The translations under genes were made by a program, and so were the position numbers. Below, in pieces: positions 34,575 to 46,039 of a stretch of 64,000 nt of DNA. Numbering within the stretch: position 1 is the first letter of the stretch; each line of letters opens with the position of its first letter. The DNA is from Zhengitettix transpicula. Taxonomy: Eukaryota > Arthropoda > Insecta > Orthoptera > Tetrigidae. The stretch lies in the NCBI GenBank assembly GCA_037074705.1, contig CM073592.1, positions 53,118,129 through 53,182,128 on the forward strand. The letters are read 5' to 3'. A model generated the notes under the pieces. That model made no database searches. It had not been told where the DNA came from and saw only the letters and a list, made by a program, of their open reading frames with translations.

Positions 34575-35260
34575 TTAATAGCATTGGGGAAGTCCCGGTG
34601 GCATCATTAAAAAATAAAGAAATACATATAGTTAAATAACACTAACAATAAACCAAAAATAAATATATAAAAAGGATAAAAAATAGTTTTAATAAATTCT
34701 TTGCACTTGTCACTTCACTGCTTTATATATTTAGCTAAATCCAAAAACTCATACCCTTATTAAATATTATTTTAAATATAACTTCACTTCACTTAAATTA
34801 TTATTTATCTTACATTTTACCCCTATCGTATGAGATTAATATTTTATTGAATTGTGCCACACTCTGTGGGTTCACCGCGAACACAGCTAGAGGCAGACTG
34901 TTCCAATCCTTAATGGTTCTATTTAGAAACAAAAATTTCCCTATATCAGATCACTGATCCCTTTCCCAAATGATCCCCTTTAAATATGTAAATGGGAGTT
35001 ATAAGTAAACTGTTTACGTTCGCTTCTAATTTCATAGCAACTGAATCATTCGAGAAAATAAACTTTGTTCAATGGCTTATAATTTCTCGGAAGAATGTTT
35101 TAAAGTAATTCTACCCTTAACCATAATTTTTCTTGCTTCGTTAATGTAATAGTTTTTCCAAACAATTACGCCTCTTGAAGAGCACAAACAATTTTTTCCC
35201 CTTTATATTTCCTGAAATTTTTACGAATAAAGTAAACGAAACATCCTGGCGTCCCTAATA
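34575..35260 (-). pseudogene. Jockey-like LINE 3' fragment A (reverse transcriptase C-terminus)
   Basis: On the minus strand, 34941 down to 34813 is open for 43 codons and contains FLNRTIKDWNSLP, then a TAA stop at 34810-34812. The motif '(F/N)RTI.DWN.LP' near the C-terminus is characteristic of jockey/CR1-type LINE polyproteins. Just upstream, past an in-frame TGA, SDIGKF matches the usual 'TDIGK' that precedes it. Further upstream KIVCALQEA corresponds to the 'LCALFKA' block in another frame. The copy is therefore 5'-truncated, with at least one stop and one frameshift. Its 3' end (minus strand) carries GATGCCACCGGGAC just before the AT run, and fragment B ends with the same word. It encodes nothing functional. 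Confidence 0.7.
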
Positions 35261-35711
35261 AAATATTGATAAAGGGCATAAAAGTTCTTCCACGTCATAT
35301 ATTAAAATATTTTTAAACTCAATTTTATACAGTAATCAGATTTCCATTATTGCTGCAAACTCGACGGGTGTATCTTATTTTTAACTCACAGTGCTACATT
35401 TGACAGAAAATCAATGCCTCCGTTTTAAACTCCACATTTTTTAATATTATGTATAGAAATGTCTACAATTTATCCAGTACGATATAATTGTAAACCTTAT
35501 TTCATGGTGAATTGAATATGACGTAAAGTAAATTAATATTACAGGTTATAATAAAAACACAAAGTGATTGAAAAATAAACATTTCTACATCAAGTGATAA
35601 CTAAACTCGTTCGATAATTACACATAACCGCCAATTATTTAACGTTGTTTTCTTTGGTTTGATACTTTTAATTATTAAAAGATATGTATTTAAAATTTTC
35701 TTTACTTCAGC

Positions 35712-35714
<3 letters not shown>

Positions 35715-35744
<30 letters not shown>
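35715..35744. repeat. (TA)15 microsatellite
   Basis: Perfect TA run, followed by a short GC-richer stretch to about 35830 with no coding frame. Confidence 0.95.
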
Positions 35745-35747
<3 letters not shown>

Positions 35748-37009
35748 CCTCAGCGTGGAGTAGGCGGCACCTTAGTGTGTCTTGGAACTCCACAGCGATC
35801 GTTGTTTGGTCTCGGAAAGCTTGTTGATTATAGTGACGACAGCAAGGAAACCAAATGAATCATTACACATAAAATTTATTAAAAATTGCCTGGATCCCTT
35901 ATAAATTGTTAAATCGGAGCTGCCAAGAAACTTTGGCATGAGGATATAGCAAAATGTTACATTATATAATATTAACGTTTTAGCAACAATAATTCTTTGT
36001 CCTCGTTATCGGACAAAATGATGGACACTCTTTAACAGTCATTTCGTTCGTCCTTCAGATGATAACGGACAAACCGATTTCAATGAAACTTTCTTTCATT
36101 GTTACAGGACGCCATGGGAAAGCTTTTACAATATATAAAACTGTCATAATCCATCTAGATTTTAAATAGTGTTTCCTAATTTTTACTTCTTGTCAGGAAT
36201 ATATGTACTTTTCTTTCGTCATTTAATATTTAGCCTATCGAATTTATTTTTAATTTCAGGTGACAACCTAGGAGTTAAAGATTCTTATACAGCCGAGTAG
36301 TAATAAATAGTATTAATATGTAAAACTTGATTCAATAAGTTATATGTAACGCGTTCAAGAGAGAAATAGAAGAACTCGTAAATAGTATTCAGAAAACATA
36401 GGAACTGAGCTTAAATATTTTATCCCTGTATTATGAACGATTAATCATATAAATTATAATGTTAGGAAATGTAATTTAAGCTGCCTTTTGTCTTATGTAA
36501 CTTATAAATAATAAAAATAATATTAGGGATTTTATATAAATATTTGTAACTGTATTTGGAACATTTTCACAAAATAAGGCGAGTAATTATGTTTCAATGA
36601 TTTACGTAGAGCTTTTGAAAACTGCGATGTATTTTACTGAGAGGAGTCTATAAACGTTAAAAAGAGAGCGATAATAGAGTGGAAGTAAATAATTACCAAT
36701 GGTGAATCTAGTAAATTCAGGAAAGTACAATATTGAAAACACGTGAAGACTTCGCAGTATTTCAAAAATTCTCATGTACTTATGGTTTTTCTTATATAGT
36801 TGTATAATATTTACTAATAACGTTTTGTCGGTTACTTGTTTTAATCCCATTTAATTTTTCCCACATGTTCATTGTCTCTAAATCCTAAGCATTTACACGT
36901 TTTTGTCAACTATTCACGTATCTGTAAACAAAGCAGTCATACAGAATTATTTTCGAAACAGACTACGAAATGCACGTTCTCTGTTGAAAGTAGCAATAAC
37001 GAGTTGTGA
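35745..37009. other. AT-rich spacer with a Helitron-like internal fragment
   Basis: Around 36045-36170 the words AACCGATTTCAATGAAAC and GACGCCATGGGAAAGCTTTT occur. They resemble sequences inside arthropod non-autonomous Helitron-like elements, and the first also matches the fragment at 3.9 kb. Terminal signatures were not found. The remainder is AT-rich and featureless. Confidence 0.3.
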
Positions 37010-37290
37010 TTTGGCGCAGAGCATATGAGAGATTCCAGGCTGGCTGCCGGGCGTTATAATGCCTGCTGCAATTAAAGATGCTATTATACGGACGTCAACA
37101 AGCGCCAACATGGCCGACGCATTTTCAAGCTACGCGGAGCATCATGCAGGCGTGCTAGACAACTTGACTGACTGCATATGCAATGAGGGATTTTGTCAGC
37201 GGACCGCAGCATGAATATTCAGCCACTATTTAAATATGACGGGGACAAAGGCACCTGTAAATCAACATCGGTAGTGCATTTGCCTCGGAT
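37010..37290. promoter_or_regulatory. GC-richer islet with clustered homeodomain/POU-like words
   Basis: Abrupt GC-rich block in AT-rich DNA with no convincing frame on either strand. It includes TGCATATGCAAT (37173-37184, POU-octamer-like with an internal E-box), GCAATTAAAG, TTATAATG and ATATTCAGCC. This composition and word density are typical of conserved insect enhancers. Conservation could not be tested. Confidence 0.35.
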
Positions 37291-37961
37291 AAACCAGTCG
37301 TTGTGTATAGCATAATTTCTGTGTCAACAACACATGCTTTGTTATTATATTAAAATGCTTGTCATTAAAATAATAATAGCACGAAACGTATTCCTATATA
37401 TATAGAATAAGTTTTCTGAATTTTTTAATATTTTCCTTCGTAATATTAATTATTTTCTGGAACAATAAGTGAAATAAAATTATTGTTTTAACGCGAAGCA
37501 TGAACATATTTAAATAAATACTAAAGTATGTATGAAATACTTTGACTCCGTACATTCGTTACCAATCCGACTTTCACCACAAATGACTTAATGCCAGTAA
37601 TAGTGATTAAACAGGCTCCCAGTCCATTCGCTCATAACAAGAATATGAGTATAGTATGTGTTGGAAATTCACGTAAATGTACTATCGTATCACATCTCCG
37701 AATGTCGTTAGCCTATTCAGAAACCTATTAATGTTTAAAGTAGGATATTAATTTAAATAAAAATCTTTAAGATGCCAAAAGTTCTGATAATTTTAATCAT
37801 TGAATTTTCATTTGATTCGAGAAATGGTCAAACGCTGCCAGCGTTTACATTGGAAAATAAAGCAGCGTTACTGTAAATATGTTGTCAATCTTCTTCACTG
37901 GCGCCAATAAATAGATTAATTGCAGTTTTGGGAGCAATGAAGCAAGTATTTGTGTTTGTTG

Positions 37962-37980
37962 GTGTGTGTGTGTGTGTGTA
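37962..37980. repeat. (GT)9 microsatellite
   Basis: GT run directly beyond the 3' end of the reverse-oriented repeat copy. Confidence 0.9.
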
Positions 37981-38362
37981 CATAGGCTATGTATAGTCTC
38001 TTACAGGGACTGAAGGCGGGGATGCGAAAAGGTAGAGCAAGGTATCTAAGGGTTAATTAAAACCTCTAGGCTGTAATTTTAAGAATCTTACCCGGAAATT
38101 TTCCAAAAAGATAAGAAGAAAAATCCCAATAAGTGGGTCGGGATTTTGGTACTTGTCCCACGCTTGTCCGATGACGGGAGTGGAGTTTGCTGTAATGACG
38201 CAGAATTCCCTTCTCAGTTCTTAGACCTGTTTAGGAGGAAACTGGCCGACTATTCCAATAGGAAAAGCGGTAAAATCTTACTGTATAGCCAAGATCAACG
38301 ACTGCGGAACCAAAGTGGCTCGGCTTGTGGGAACCTTAGTTCAATAGCAGAGAGAGAAGAAA
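37981..38362 (-). mobile_element. Dispersed GC-rich repeat family, diverged reverse copy
   Basis: The reverse complement aligns in order to the family body. GAACTAAGGTTCCCACAAGC lies at the head (38322-38341) and TATTCCNATTGGAATAG-like sequence near 38250. CCCACTTATTGGGA-like and TTACCCGG equivalents are in the middle, with CTTACAG ... GGGGATGCG at the tail. The CTCTTACAG word is shared only with the 43.4-kb copy, so these two form a subgroup. Many substitutions and deletions make it the oldest of the five. Confidence 0.65.
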
Positions 38363-38370
38363 GTTAAGTG

Positions 38371-38664
38371 TGGCATTGTTTGTGATGGATAGTCTGGACT
38401 GTTGGTGTGGCATTTTGTAACGTATTTATTTAGGTTCTTGGAAGGGCGGGTCTTGAGAATTCGGAACCGTGCACGTGCGTGTGGCCTTTCTCAAACTAAA
38501 TCTGGGGCATAATGTAATGCCTGTTAAGGGAGGCATTGTGTCTGATTGATAGTCTGGATTGTTGGAGGGGCAGTTTTGTAACGTGATTACTTATGACCGA
38601 GTATTTCTTCGTTCTTTGAAGCGCTGGGTGTGTGGTCTTGAGAAACCGTGCACGTGCGTGTGGG
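38371..38664 (+). repeat. Imperfect direct duplication with a CACGTG-containing end
   Basis: 38371-38484 and 38531-38664 share GGCATTGT at the start, GATAGTCTGGA(C/T)TGTTGG, TTTTGTAACGT and a terminal ACCGTGCACGTGCGTGTGG. The end word contains a CACGTG E-box and a GCGTG motif. It lies immediately beyond the 5' head of the reverse repeat copy and before a minisatellite. Confidence 0.75.
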
Positions 38665-38884
38665 GGTGGAAAAGACAAGTCCAAAGTAATTGAGGGTCCT
38701 GTCTCGATTGTCGACTTTTGACATGACAGAGTAGTTAGCCATTTGCTGACTACGGAACTACAGCTGCATAATATAAATCTCTGGATAATGGAAGAATCTG
38801 TCTACTGGCATTTGCGACGAAGTTTTCGAGCAATGGACAAAGGAAAAGGCTGGGAGTATATAAGGGAGAGATAAGCTTTTGAGA

Positions 38885-39124
38885 GGGAGTCGTACTGCGA
38901 TCACCGAGACTGGAGGATATGATAGGGAGTCGTACTGCAATCACCGAGACTGGAGGATATGATAGGGAGTCGTACTGCAATCACCGAGACTGGAGGATAT
39001 TATGGGGAGTCGTACTGCAATCACCGAGACTGGAGGATATGATAGGGAGTCGTACTGCAATCACCGAGACTTGAGGATGTGATAGGGAGTGGTGCTGCGA
39101 TCACCGAGGGTGGAGGAGGAGATT
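38885..39124 (+). repeat. Minisatellite, six copies of a 40-bp unit
   Basis: Units begin GGGAGTCGTACTGC and end GGAGGATATGATA, starting at 38885, 38925, 38965, 39005, 39045 and 39085. The first five are nearly identical; the sixth is diverged. There are no spacers, so it is not a CRISPR array. The minus strand reads through as a short repeated peptide, but there is no other sign of coding. Confidence 0.9.
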
Positions 39125-41543
39125 AAGAGAGACATCGTTTAAGGGAGGAGAATGTGTTATATGTTGCAGTCTGCGAGAGAAATAGCCAAATATTCATCGA
39201 CAAACATTTTGTATGCTAAGTCTAATCTATTCTATTCTCAGATTAGACCACTGTTTTCGATTGTAGGAGACCAGGACACTGCATCCAGCGTCAAATAATC
39301 TTCAGAACGAGCAAATGATATTTCCTTAACGAACGGAGAACCAACTTTTTCAAACCAACCGTGTTTATTAGAATCAGTGTTTAAAACGGCCAGTATATAA
39401 AGTGTGTGTACGAACAAGCCAAATTTTCCTGAGTAATCGTAAGTTAAAATTTCATGGTATTCATATATGTAAACCGAATTAAAAGATAAAGTCAGATATC
39501 CTTTTCTTTTGTGTTGATAAGATAAATTCTTTACATTTAAAATCAATCTTGTAGAATAAGTTCGTCGATAATTAATTTCGTCTATGTCTAGACGAATAAA
39601 TATTTCTTTTTAAATTACATGTAAATTTTTGTGTTCTTTGATTGTTTAAATGTTTTGCCGTTATCAAACCCTCAAAGACCTTTGAGAGAATGAGATCTTT
39701 TTTATATTTGTTCAATTGTATAAGTGTTCAAAAATTAAAATAAAATTGTTTGTTGTTTATAAATATTAATCTTTTTATTTATACATCCGTTTTGATTATT
39801 ACAATATATATCGGGATGAAATGTGATGATGGAGGTGGTTATATATTTTATAACTCATTATTCGTTCTTTCGAGAACAACGAAGCAACATGTTATTGACT
39901 GAGGGAGTCGCATATGTACTAGTACTTTAATTAATGCCATATGTCCAAAGGAGTTATTGATTTTAGTTTGTTATTTTGATACAGTTCGATTCATAGTTTA
40001 GCTGAGTTGTAGTTCAACTTTCAAATAGATTTGATCTGTCGTTTATAGGTCGGAGTTACAAGTTCGGCAGTCTAAATTTCTGCCAGCCAGAGTGAACTAG
40101 ATAAGCTTGAGCTTTGTGGTTGTTTCCTGTCATTTCTCCACGCTACTGATGACCACACGTTCGAGGTTTTACGTTTTGTGAAGTAACAATTTTGTAAACA
40201 ACTGCCGAGTTATGTTTTCATGCTTATAAAGTGGAAATTACAGTTCTTTTACCGATATTCCCATAATACAACCTAGAGGTAGATTTATGTTTAATTTAGC
40301 TTTCCAAAAATACATAAAAATCATTTAATTATTTTTTTCCGTTTAAATAATTTAGTTTCAATTAATTACTTTTACCGAATAAATTACGGTAGAGAGTGAT
40401 CATTACAATATGTTTAATTTTAATATTTTCAAGATAAGTATTCTGCACCTATTTGCTAATAATCTCGTTACATATTTTTAAATATATTAATTTTTACAAA
40501 AATAACACTAAATAAGATTTTATGCATTCAACAGGCACGTTAGTTATAATATAGATTATATATATATAATATACACTTAGTAAATCTGGGAAAATTTGTA
40601 ATATTATACAAAATTATTCAATTTTGTATTTATGGCTTCCCAGATATTTAAAGTACCTATATATAACCAGTTGTTCACAGTCAACTCCAATCCAAAGTTT
40701 GTTGTGATAATTTAAAAACTATCGGGTAATTAGACTTATATTGAAATTTATAAAGAATCAATACACTCAATCAATATAGTTGGAACATGCTTACGCCAAC
40801 ATTGTACTTTGATAGCTCACCAGTTTCCAGTCAATGATTTTATTTCAATTCAATAAGAATTAAGCAGTCTTAAATAATACTTAGAATGGATTACCGTTAT
40901 CCTGCGACTCGCCCCTCAAGGGATCCTGAATATGCAACGCGAAGTCTGTGAGAAAGAACTAAGCACAACTTCTGCTGGTCTCCCGGAATAGGTCGACGCC
41001 GTCCTAAATTTAATCTTAAAACACTCGGAGTAAGTGTAAAAGTTTCATGTTTCATCGAGTCCATTAGGAAGCTAACGGTCGCGGAAAGTGTGAGCACTCG
41101 CGAATATTAGCGTAATAAAATATGAAGTCGAATTTCTTCACAGGGTTGTGGACGCAGGCTGAGGCGAGAAATTATTTCCTTAAATCAGGTACGTTCCATC
41201 ATGTTAGTCTTTCTCTTAATGTGAATGAAAGTATCTGCAGTATATCGTACACTACTGATTTAAGTTTTCTTCCGGCACATGCGACACTCTCTTTAGAGAT
41301 TACACATATAGTTTCGGTAAAAAAAATGTTTCTGATAATAAAACAAGATAAGACTTTCACACAAACATATTTTCTAATATATTTCAAGATATTTGTGTTT
41401 AAATGATGTGTACTTTAAATATATAATTGTTAATGGCCAATTAAGTCAAAACAAAATGATTAATGAAGAAATGACAAATTATTCATACACATCCATGACG
41501 ATTCTTCCTTACGTAAGGGAAAATTCAGGAATTTATTAATTAT
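39125..41543. other. AT-rich spacer with a GC islet
   Basis: A GC-richer islet at about 40890-41110 has a 66-codon minus frame and no recognisable domain. ATTACAATATATA at about 39799 resembles the right terminus of the ATTGTA elements, but no partner terminus was found. Confidence 0.35.
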
Positions 41544-41668
41544 GAGACATCTCTGAGCTGCACTCATTCATTGGCATTCAGCCCTGAGATGTCTCCTGAT
41601 AACGTCTTTTGCAAGGCAAGGCGAAACGTCTTGTATGACTATGAATAAACTTTTTATTCTGACTTATT
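41544..41668 (+). other. Hammerhead-ribozyme-like structure, site 4 (best preserved)
   Basis: A perfect 10-bp stem (GAGACATCTC 41544-41553 with GAGATGTCTC 41586-41595) closes a 32-base loop and abuts CTGATAA (41596-41602; consensus CTGANGA, one mismatch). Next come a stem CGTC..TTGC / GCAA..GGCG with a 3-base loop (41603-41623) and then AAAC. The order stem I, CTGA core, stem II, (G)AAAC is that of a hammerhead. AATAAACTTTTTATTCTGACTT follows, as at site 3. A complementary stem III and cleavage triplet upstream of 41544 are not evident, so activity is doubtful. Confidence 0.45.
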
Positions 41669-42664
41669 AGGCTATTAATATTTGTAATAAATATTCCACG
41701 AATGTAAGCAGTTAATTTTAAATTTTAATATGTCCTTGGAGTCATTTATAGATAATGCGATATTCAAAACTGGTACGAAAATCGACGGAACTTCGGAAAA
41801 AAGGTTTTATTGACTTGTGAAGCGTATTGAGACACACACATTCTTCCATATTGAAGACTTATCGTCATTATTAATTTCTATGCGATAATCATTATAAGTT
41901 GCTATATATCCTAAGATATATCATTAGCGGTGACGTTTTCTTGTTACTACTCTTCTTTTAGAAGTATTTTCGCGAGAAATATTTCATTACGACTCCTCGA
42001 TTTTTTAACCAGACCACTCATTTCTGTTTGTCTTATTGATTAAAATAATTTAATAATGGATATTCAATAATTAATTGTCGTAGATATAACTAAAAGTGGA
42101 GAAACGACCTCTCAGAGAAATTACTGAACAATATTGTTATAAAAAGCTTTCATTTCTAGCATTTATGCTCACTTGTACGAGCATCAATTTCTTCAATTAC
42201 AGCATTTAAGTTCATGAATTTAAATCATTAAATAATTTTGGACTGTTGTACATAATAGTAAGTAGAAATAAATCCTTTGAACAGTCTAATATATATTTTT
42301 ATTTGCTAAGTTTGATAGCATTCGTCTCTTCTCCATAACCATTCGTTAAATAGTCCAATTACTTTAATTAAAAACTAAACAAATACACGATAAAACGCTA
42401 TAAAAATTTATAAAAACTGGACAGCTTTGGTTGCCAGCATTATTGGCAACATTATTACTACGTTGATTCAAGGTTGTTGTTTTATTCATATCAAGTAGTT
42501 GAGGTGACAATAAATAATAGTTCTTATACTAGACTATTTGTGAGTGCCCATCCTTGAAACTTTCTGTAATTTGAATAATTTAGAAAAGAAAAGTTATTAA
42601 TTCAAAGAGTCTTGACTTAAAATTTGAAAGGCTTTATGTATGTATATTATTATCTGCGATTTGT

Positions 42665-43380
42665 ATTGGTCCCGGTGGCAGTTTACAGGAAATATATAAA
42701 CAAAAGTATAACAACAAAAAAAGAATAATGATAGAAGAAAAAAAATTAAATAAGTCTTAGAAATTTGTCCTCAAAATGTGTCCACACTTTCAACACTTCA
42801 CTTCATTAAAGGAAAATATAGACCTAAAATTATTTTTAGAGCGAAAATAATAAAAATAAACTTTACTAATCTATGTAGATTATTCTTAAACTTTCTTATT
42901 TGTAGATTCTCCTCACATATTGCTGCAGATAATTTTTTCAATCGCCTATCGATATGTTTAGGAATGAGAACTTTTCTACATCTACTTTTCGTGGTCACGT
43001 TTTAATTAAAATATTTGATCACCTCTGCCAATGTAAGATGTTTTTTTATCTTATCTTGTACGTCTTTCCACGCTTTATTTCCAATGTGTGATTTAAATAG
43101 ACCACAAAGTCTATCTTCCGTCATGTTGCCAAAGATTCCCTCTCTAATTTCCGTACTTTGTCTCGCCCGTGTCAAATTGTTGCCCCCCTCTGAAGTTTTT
43201 CTAGGTCTTATATGTGGTGTTTTCTATAACGATCACAACAATTCTCACCGTACTCGAGTATGTGACGAACCAGAGTCTTACAAGAAAGTCCTTTTGATTT
43301 GCCACTCCCCTTTTTTAATATTCTCATTACAAAATGTATTTCCAAGTTTCTTGAGACGCAGACTTTACTTGTCCTTTTGA
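42665..43380 (-). pseudogene. Jockey-like LINE 3' fragment B (reverse transcriptase C-terminal region)
   Basis: On the minus strand, LVRHILEYGENCCDRYRKHH (about 43273 down to 43214) matches the 'LVRPILEYG...DPYR' block that follows the reverse transcriptase domain in jockey/CR1 LINEs. After a frame change, RLCGLFKSHIGNKAW (about 43105 down to 43061) matches the 'RLCALFKA..GERAW' block, and the frame stops at 43002-43004. Further frames continue towards 42800. The 3' end near 42665 carries TGCCACCGGGAC on the minus strand, as in fragment A. It is frameshifted, 5'-truncated and non-functional. Confidence 0.65.
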
Positions 43381-43433
43381 GATATTTTCTCCCGATTTAT
43401 ATTATAACCCAATAGTATATATAACGATACTTA

Positions 43434-43950
43434 TTGTTCTCTCGCAGGTGAAACTTCCCAGAGAGCTCTGGAGGAGGCTACCTTTCGGGATGCCTTCACA
43501 TCTCTCTGGTTTTTTGAACTGGGGATCCCGCATGCGGAGGTACCTCCGCCTGTTTTGAGAGGTGTACGTTCCGGGATCTCAGACCTTGTGCATACGGCAA
43601 GAGTTGTCCGCTATTCCCATTGGAATAGTCGGCCAGCTGCCTCCTAAACTAGTCAAGGCACGGCGAGGAGAAAGCTGCGACCCCACAGCCAACCTCTCTC
43701 CCGCCATCGGAAGGACAAGTACCAAATGCCCGACCTACCTGATGCAGGTTTTTCTAGGGTTTTCCCTGCATCACTTTTAAGCGAATTGCCAGGTAGGATT
43801 CTTAAACTATAGCCCGGGGGCCCTACTTAACTCTTAGCTACATTGCTCTACCTTTCCGCATCCTCCCTTTCACTCCTTTTCCCATACTGTAAGAGGGGAG
43901 TTGCCACTATGTGGATTACCCTATACACAGCCTGTCTACACCTTAAAAAA
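43434..43950 (+). mobile_element. Dispersed GC-rich repeat family, diverged plus copy
   Basis: Starts TTGTTCTCTCGCAGG, retains TTCCCATTGGAATAGTCGGC, GATGCAGGTTTTTCTAGGG and GCCCGGGGGCCCTA in order, and ends in CCTTAAAAAAG. It differs from copies 1-3 at many sites and shares the CTGTAAGAG variant with the reverse copy at 38 kb. The LINE fragment B ends about 50 bp to its left. Confidence 0.75.
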
Positions 43951-45786
43951 GTTATATTTTGCATGAGAAAGTAGATATAAAAATATGAAAGTTCATTGAA
44001 ATCTACTCACACGTTTTTGACTTCATCCCGTTCTAATAGACCAAAAAGCATCTGTTTGACTCACAACTTGTTGCAGCGAGATGAAAATGGAGAAATAAAA
44101 TATACCAGAAACATGTAAATTGGCTATCTCCCGAAATCAATATTCCATTATACGTAATGTTTATAATTTCACTTACCTAATTTGGCCAATCTTGTGTCAC
44201 ATCCCTCAAACAGAAATTACTTGCCACAGTACGAGTAATGATTTACAACTTTCCATTTGTATTAATGTCTATCAGCTGCCTGAATAATACTCTGATAAAC
44301 GACGTAGACAGGTATGGAGAGGTTATTAACAAACGGATCCGACAAATGGTTGCCGATAAACTGTGTGTTGCGCACGTGCAAGCCACCTGGTGGTAAACAA
44401 GGCGGCCGCAACCGGGTCGATACCCGCAGGATACCCTTACGTGCCGCGGGGAAACGTGCCTGTGGGGCTGACCTCAGAGGCTGCGATACAGATAACGAGG
44501 TCAACCGTCACACCAGCAATTTAGCACCACAACTGTTCGATAATAATCCGTTACGGTGTCCGAATGGCACCATAATTATATTTTTATCTACGCCGCAAGA
44601 CCTCCATGCTATTATTGATGCTTAACAGACTTTTAAGGTCTTAGTTTTTGGACCAGGATTGAATTATCGCGTAGCGTCAAACTGAACTGGATCTCAATGT
44701 TATATACACGGAATGACTATTCATGTTCTTCTCTTAGAGTCGTATCATACTTGTGAATGTGGCTGAAACCAGGTCAGGAACTAGATAACCAGATCTACAC
44801 AAAGTGGCCACATACTTAAAAAATGTAGTTCTACTGACCAGATTTTCTCGATTTATCCACACTGCTTGTTTCTTTCTTCCGGTAATTAAAAAACCCCGCA
44901 AGAACGACGTACCACACAAACCACGTGACGAACTCAATGTCAACGATCAGCCACGTACATCTTGGAAGCTCAGACAATTCATAAATAAAAGTTTGGTGTT
45001 TCTATTTTGGGGACGGGTTCCTCACATCCAACAAGGAAAATAGGTCATATAAATATATTTTCTACCGTCCTTCGTTTTTTGTCATCATCACGCTGACATT
45101 ATAAAATGTGATCATGGACTGTCGCAAACTTCCAAAACCCCCATTCGGTGTCGAATGCTTTTGCAAGTGTTCAAGGCACATTGATCAAGATTTTCTTCAT
45201 TAGCTATGTAGACTTAATACTCCAATTTCTGTTCGATGGCCCCACAGATAAGAATTCAAACGATTGAGACAGGAGTAACGAGCAGGCCATTATACTGAAC
45301 CTACACAACTTATGGATATGTCATGGTAGATACCAGCCCTTGAGCTATGTATCTAAAATCATGTTCTTATTATTTTTTTCTTATTAACGTTCATTCATCA
45401 GAAATGTCATTCTAGACGATATTTCATGCAAAGATGATTTTTTATTGAACCAAAAACCTTTCTACGCATTGAAACGATCAGTTACCCAGAACCTTATTGC
45501 GTTAAATCAATTATGATATTAATTCTAAATTACCTTTCGTAATCCAGTAAGAGATTTCTTCACTCCGTAACTGTAATCTTGTCCCATATTACAAACCTTC
45601 CTTAGAGTCTACGTAAGGTTATTTGTTTTGAACAAACACTGACAAACGATGTAGACCTTCCGAATGAGCAGGCAGGCCCAAATTCACACGTGTCTCTTAT
45701 TGTAGTGTATATTACCTTCCTAAAATCTTATTTGGTCATTAACGTTGTCGTCAGTCATCAACAAGATCTCATTCATAATCACAGGG
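43951..45786. other. Spacer with a GC-rich block
   Basis: 44310-44520 is GC- and CpG-rich and open on both strands for 80-103 codons, without a recognisable product. GGGTCGATACCC (44416) is a short palindromic word. No gene called. Confidence 0.35.
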
Positions 45787-45868
45787 TGTGTTTCTCATTC
45801 AAGACTACGCTCTCAATAATCAATGGCTGTGTTTCTCATTCAAGACTACGCTCTCAATAATCAACGAT
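45787..45868 (+). repeat. Two tandem copies of a 41-bp unit
   Basis: 45787-45827 and 45828-45868 begin TGTGTTTCTCATTC and differ at only a few positions near their ends. Recent tandem duplication. Confidence 0.9.
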
Positions 45869-46039
45869 GACATATAAAACTAAATTAAATATTGATTATC
45901 TACTCATGAATGATTTTATGAAAGGCATTCAAGCTTCCAAACCACTCCAATTAATTAATTTAGGATAACCTAAAGAGATGTACTCCATAAATCGTAAATG
46001 ATAGCACGACGTGAAATCAACCCAGAATAAGAGAGCAAT

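Noticed and set aside
38750..38980. Repeated peptide on the minus strand of the 40-bp minisatellite, or a CRISPR array
   Set aside because: The 40-bp units are head to tail with no spacers, and 40 is not a multiple of three, so the frame shifts from unit to unit. Plain minisatellite.
43015..43380. 121-codon plus-strand frame
   Set aside because: It is the antisense shadow of the LINE reverse transcriptase fragment on the minus strand.
44410..44430. B-box-like word GGGTCGATACCC suggesting a tRNA or SINE
   Set aside because: It is a short palindrome. No A box, acceptor stem or anticodon arm could be assembled around it.
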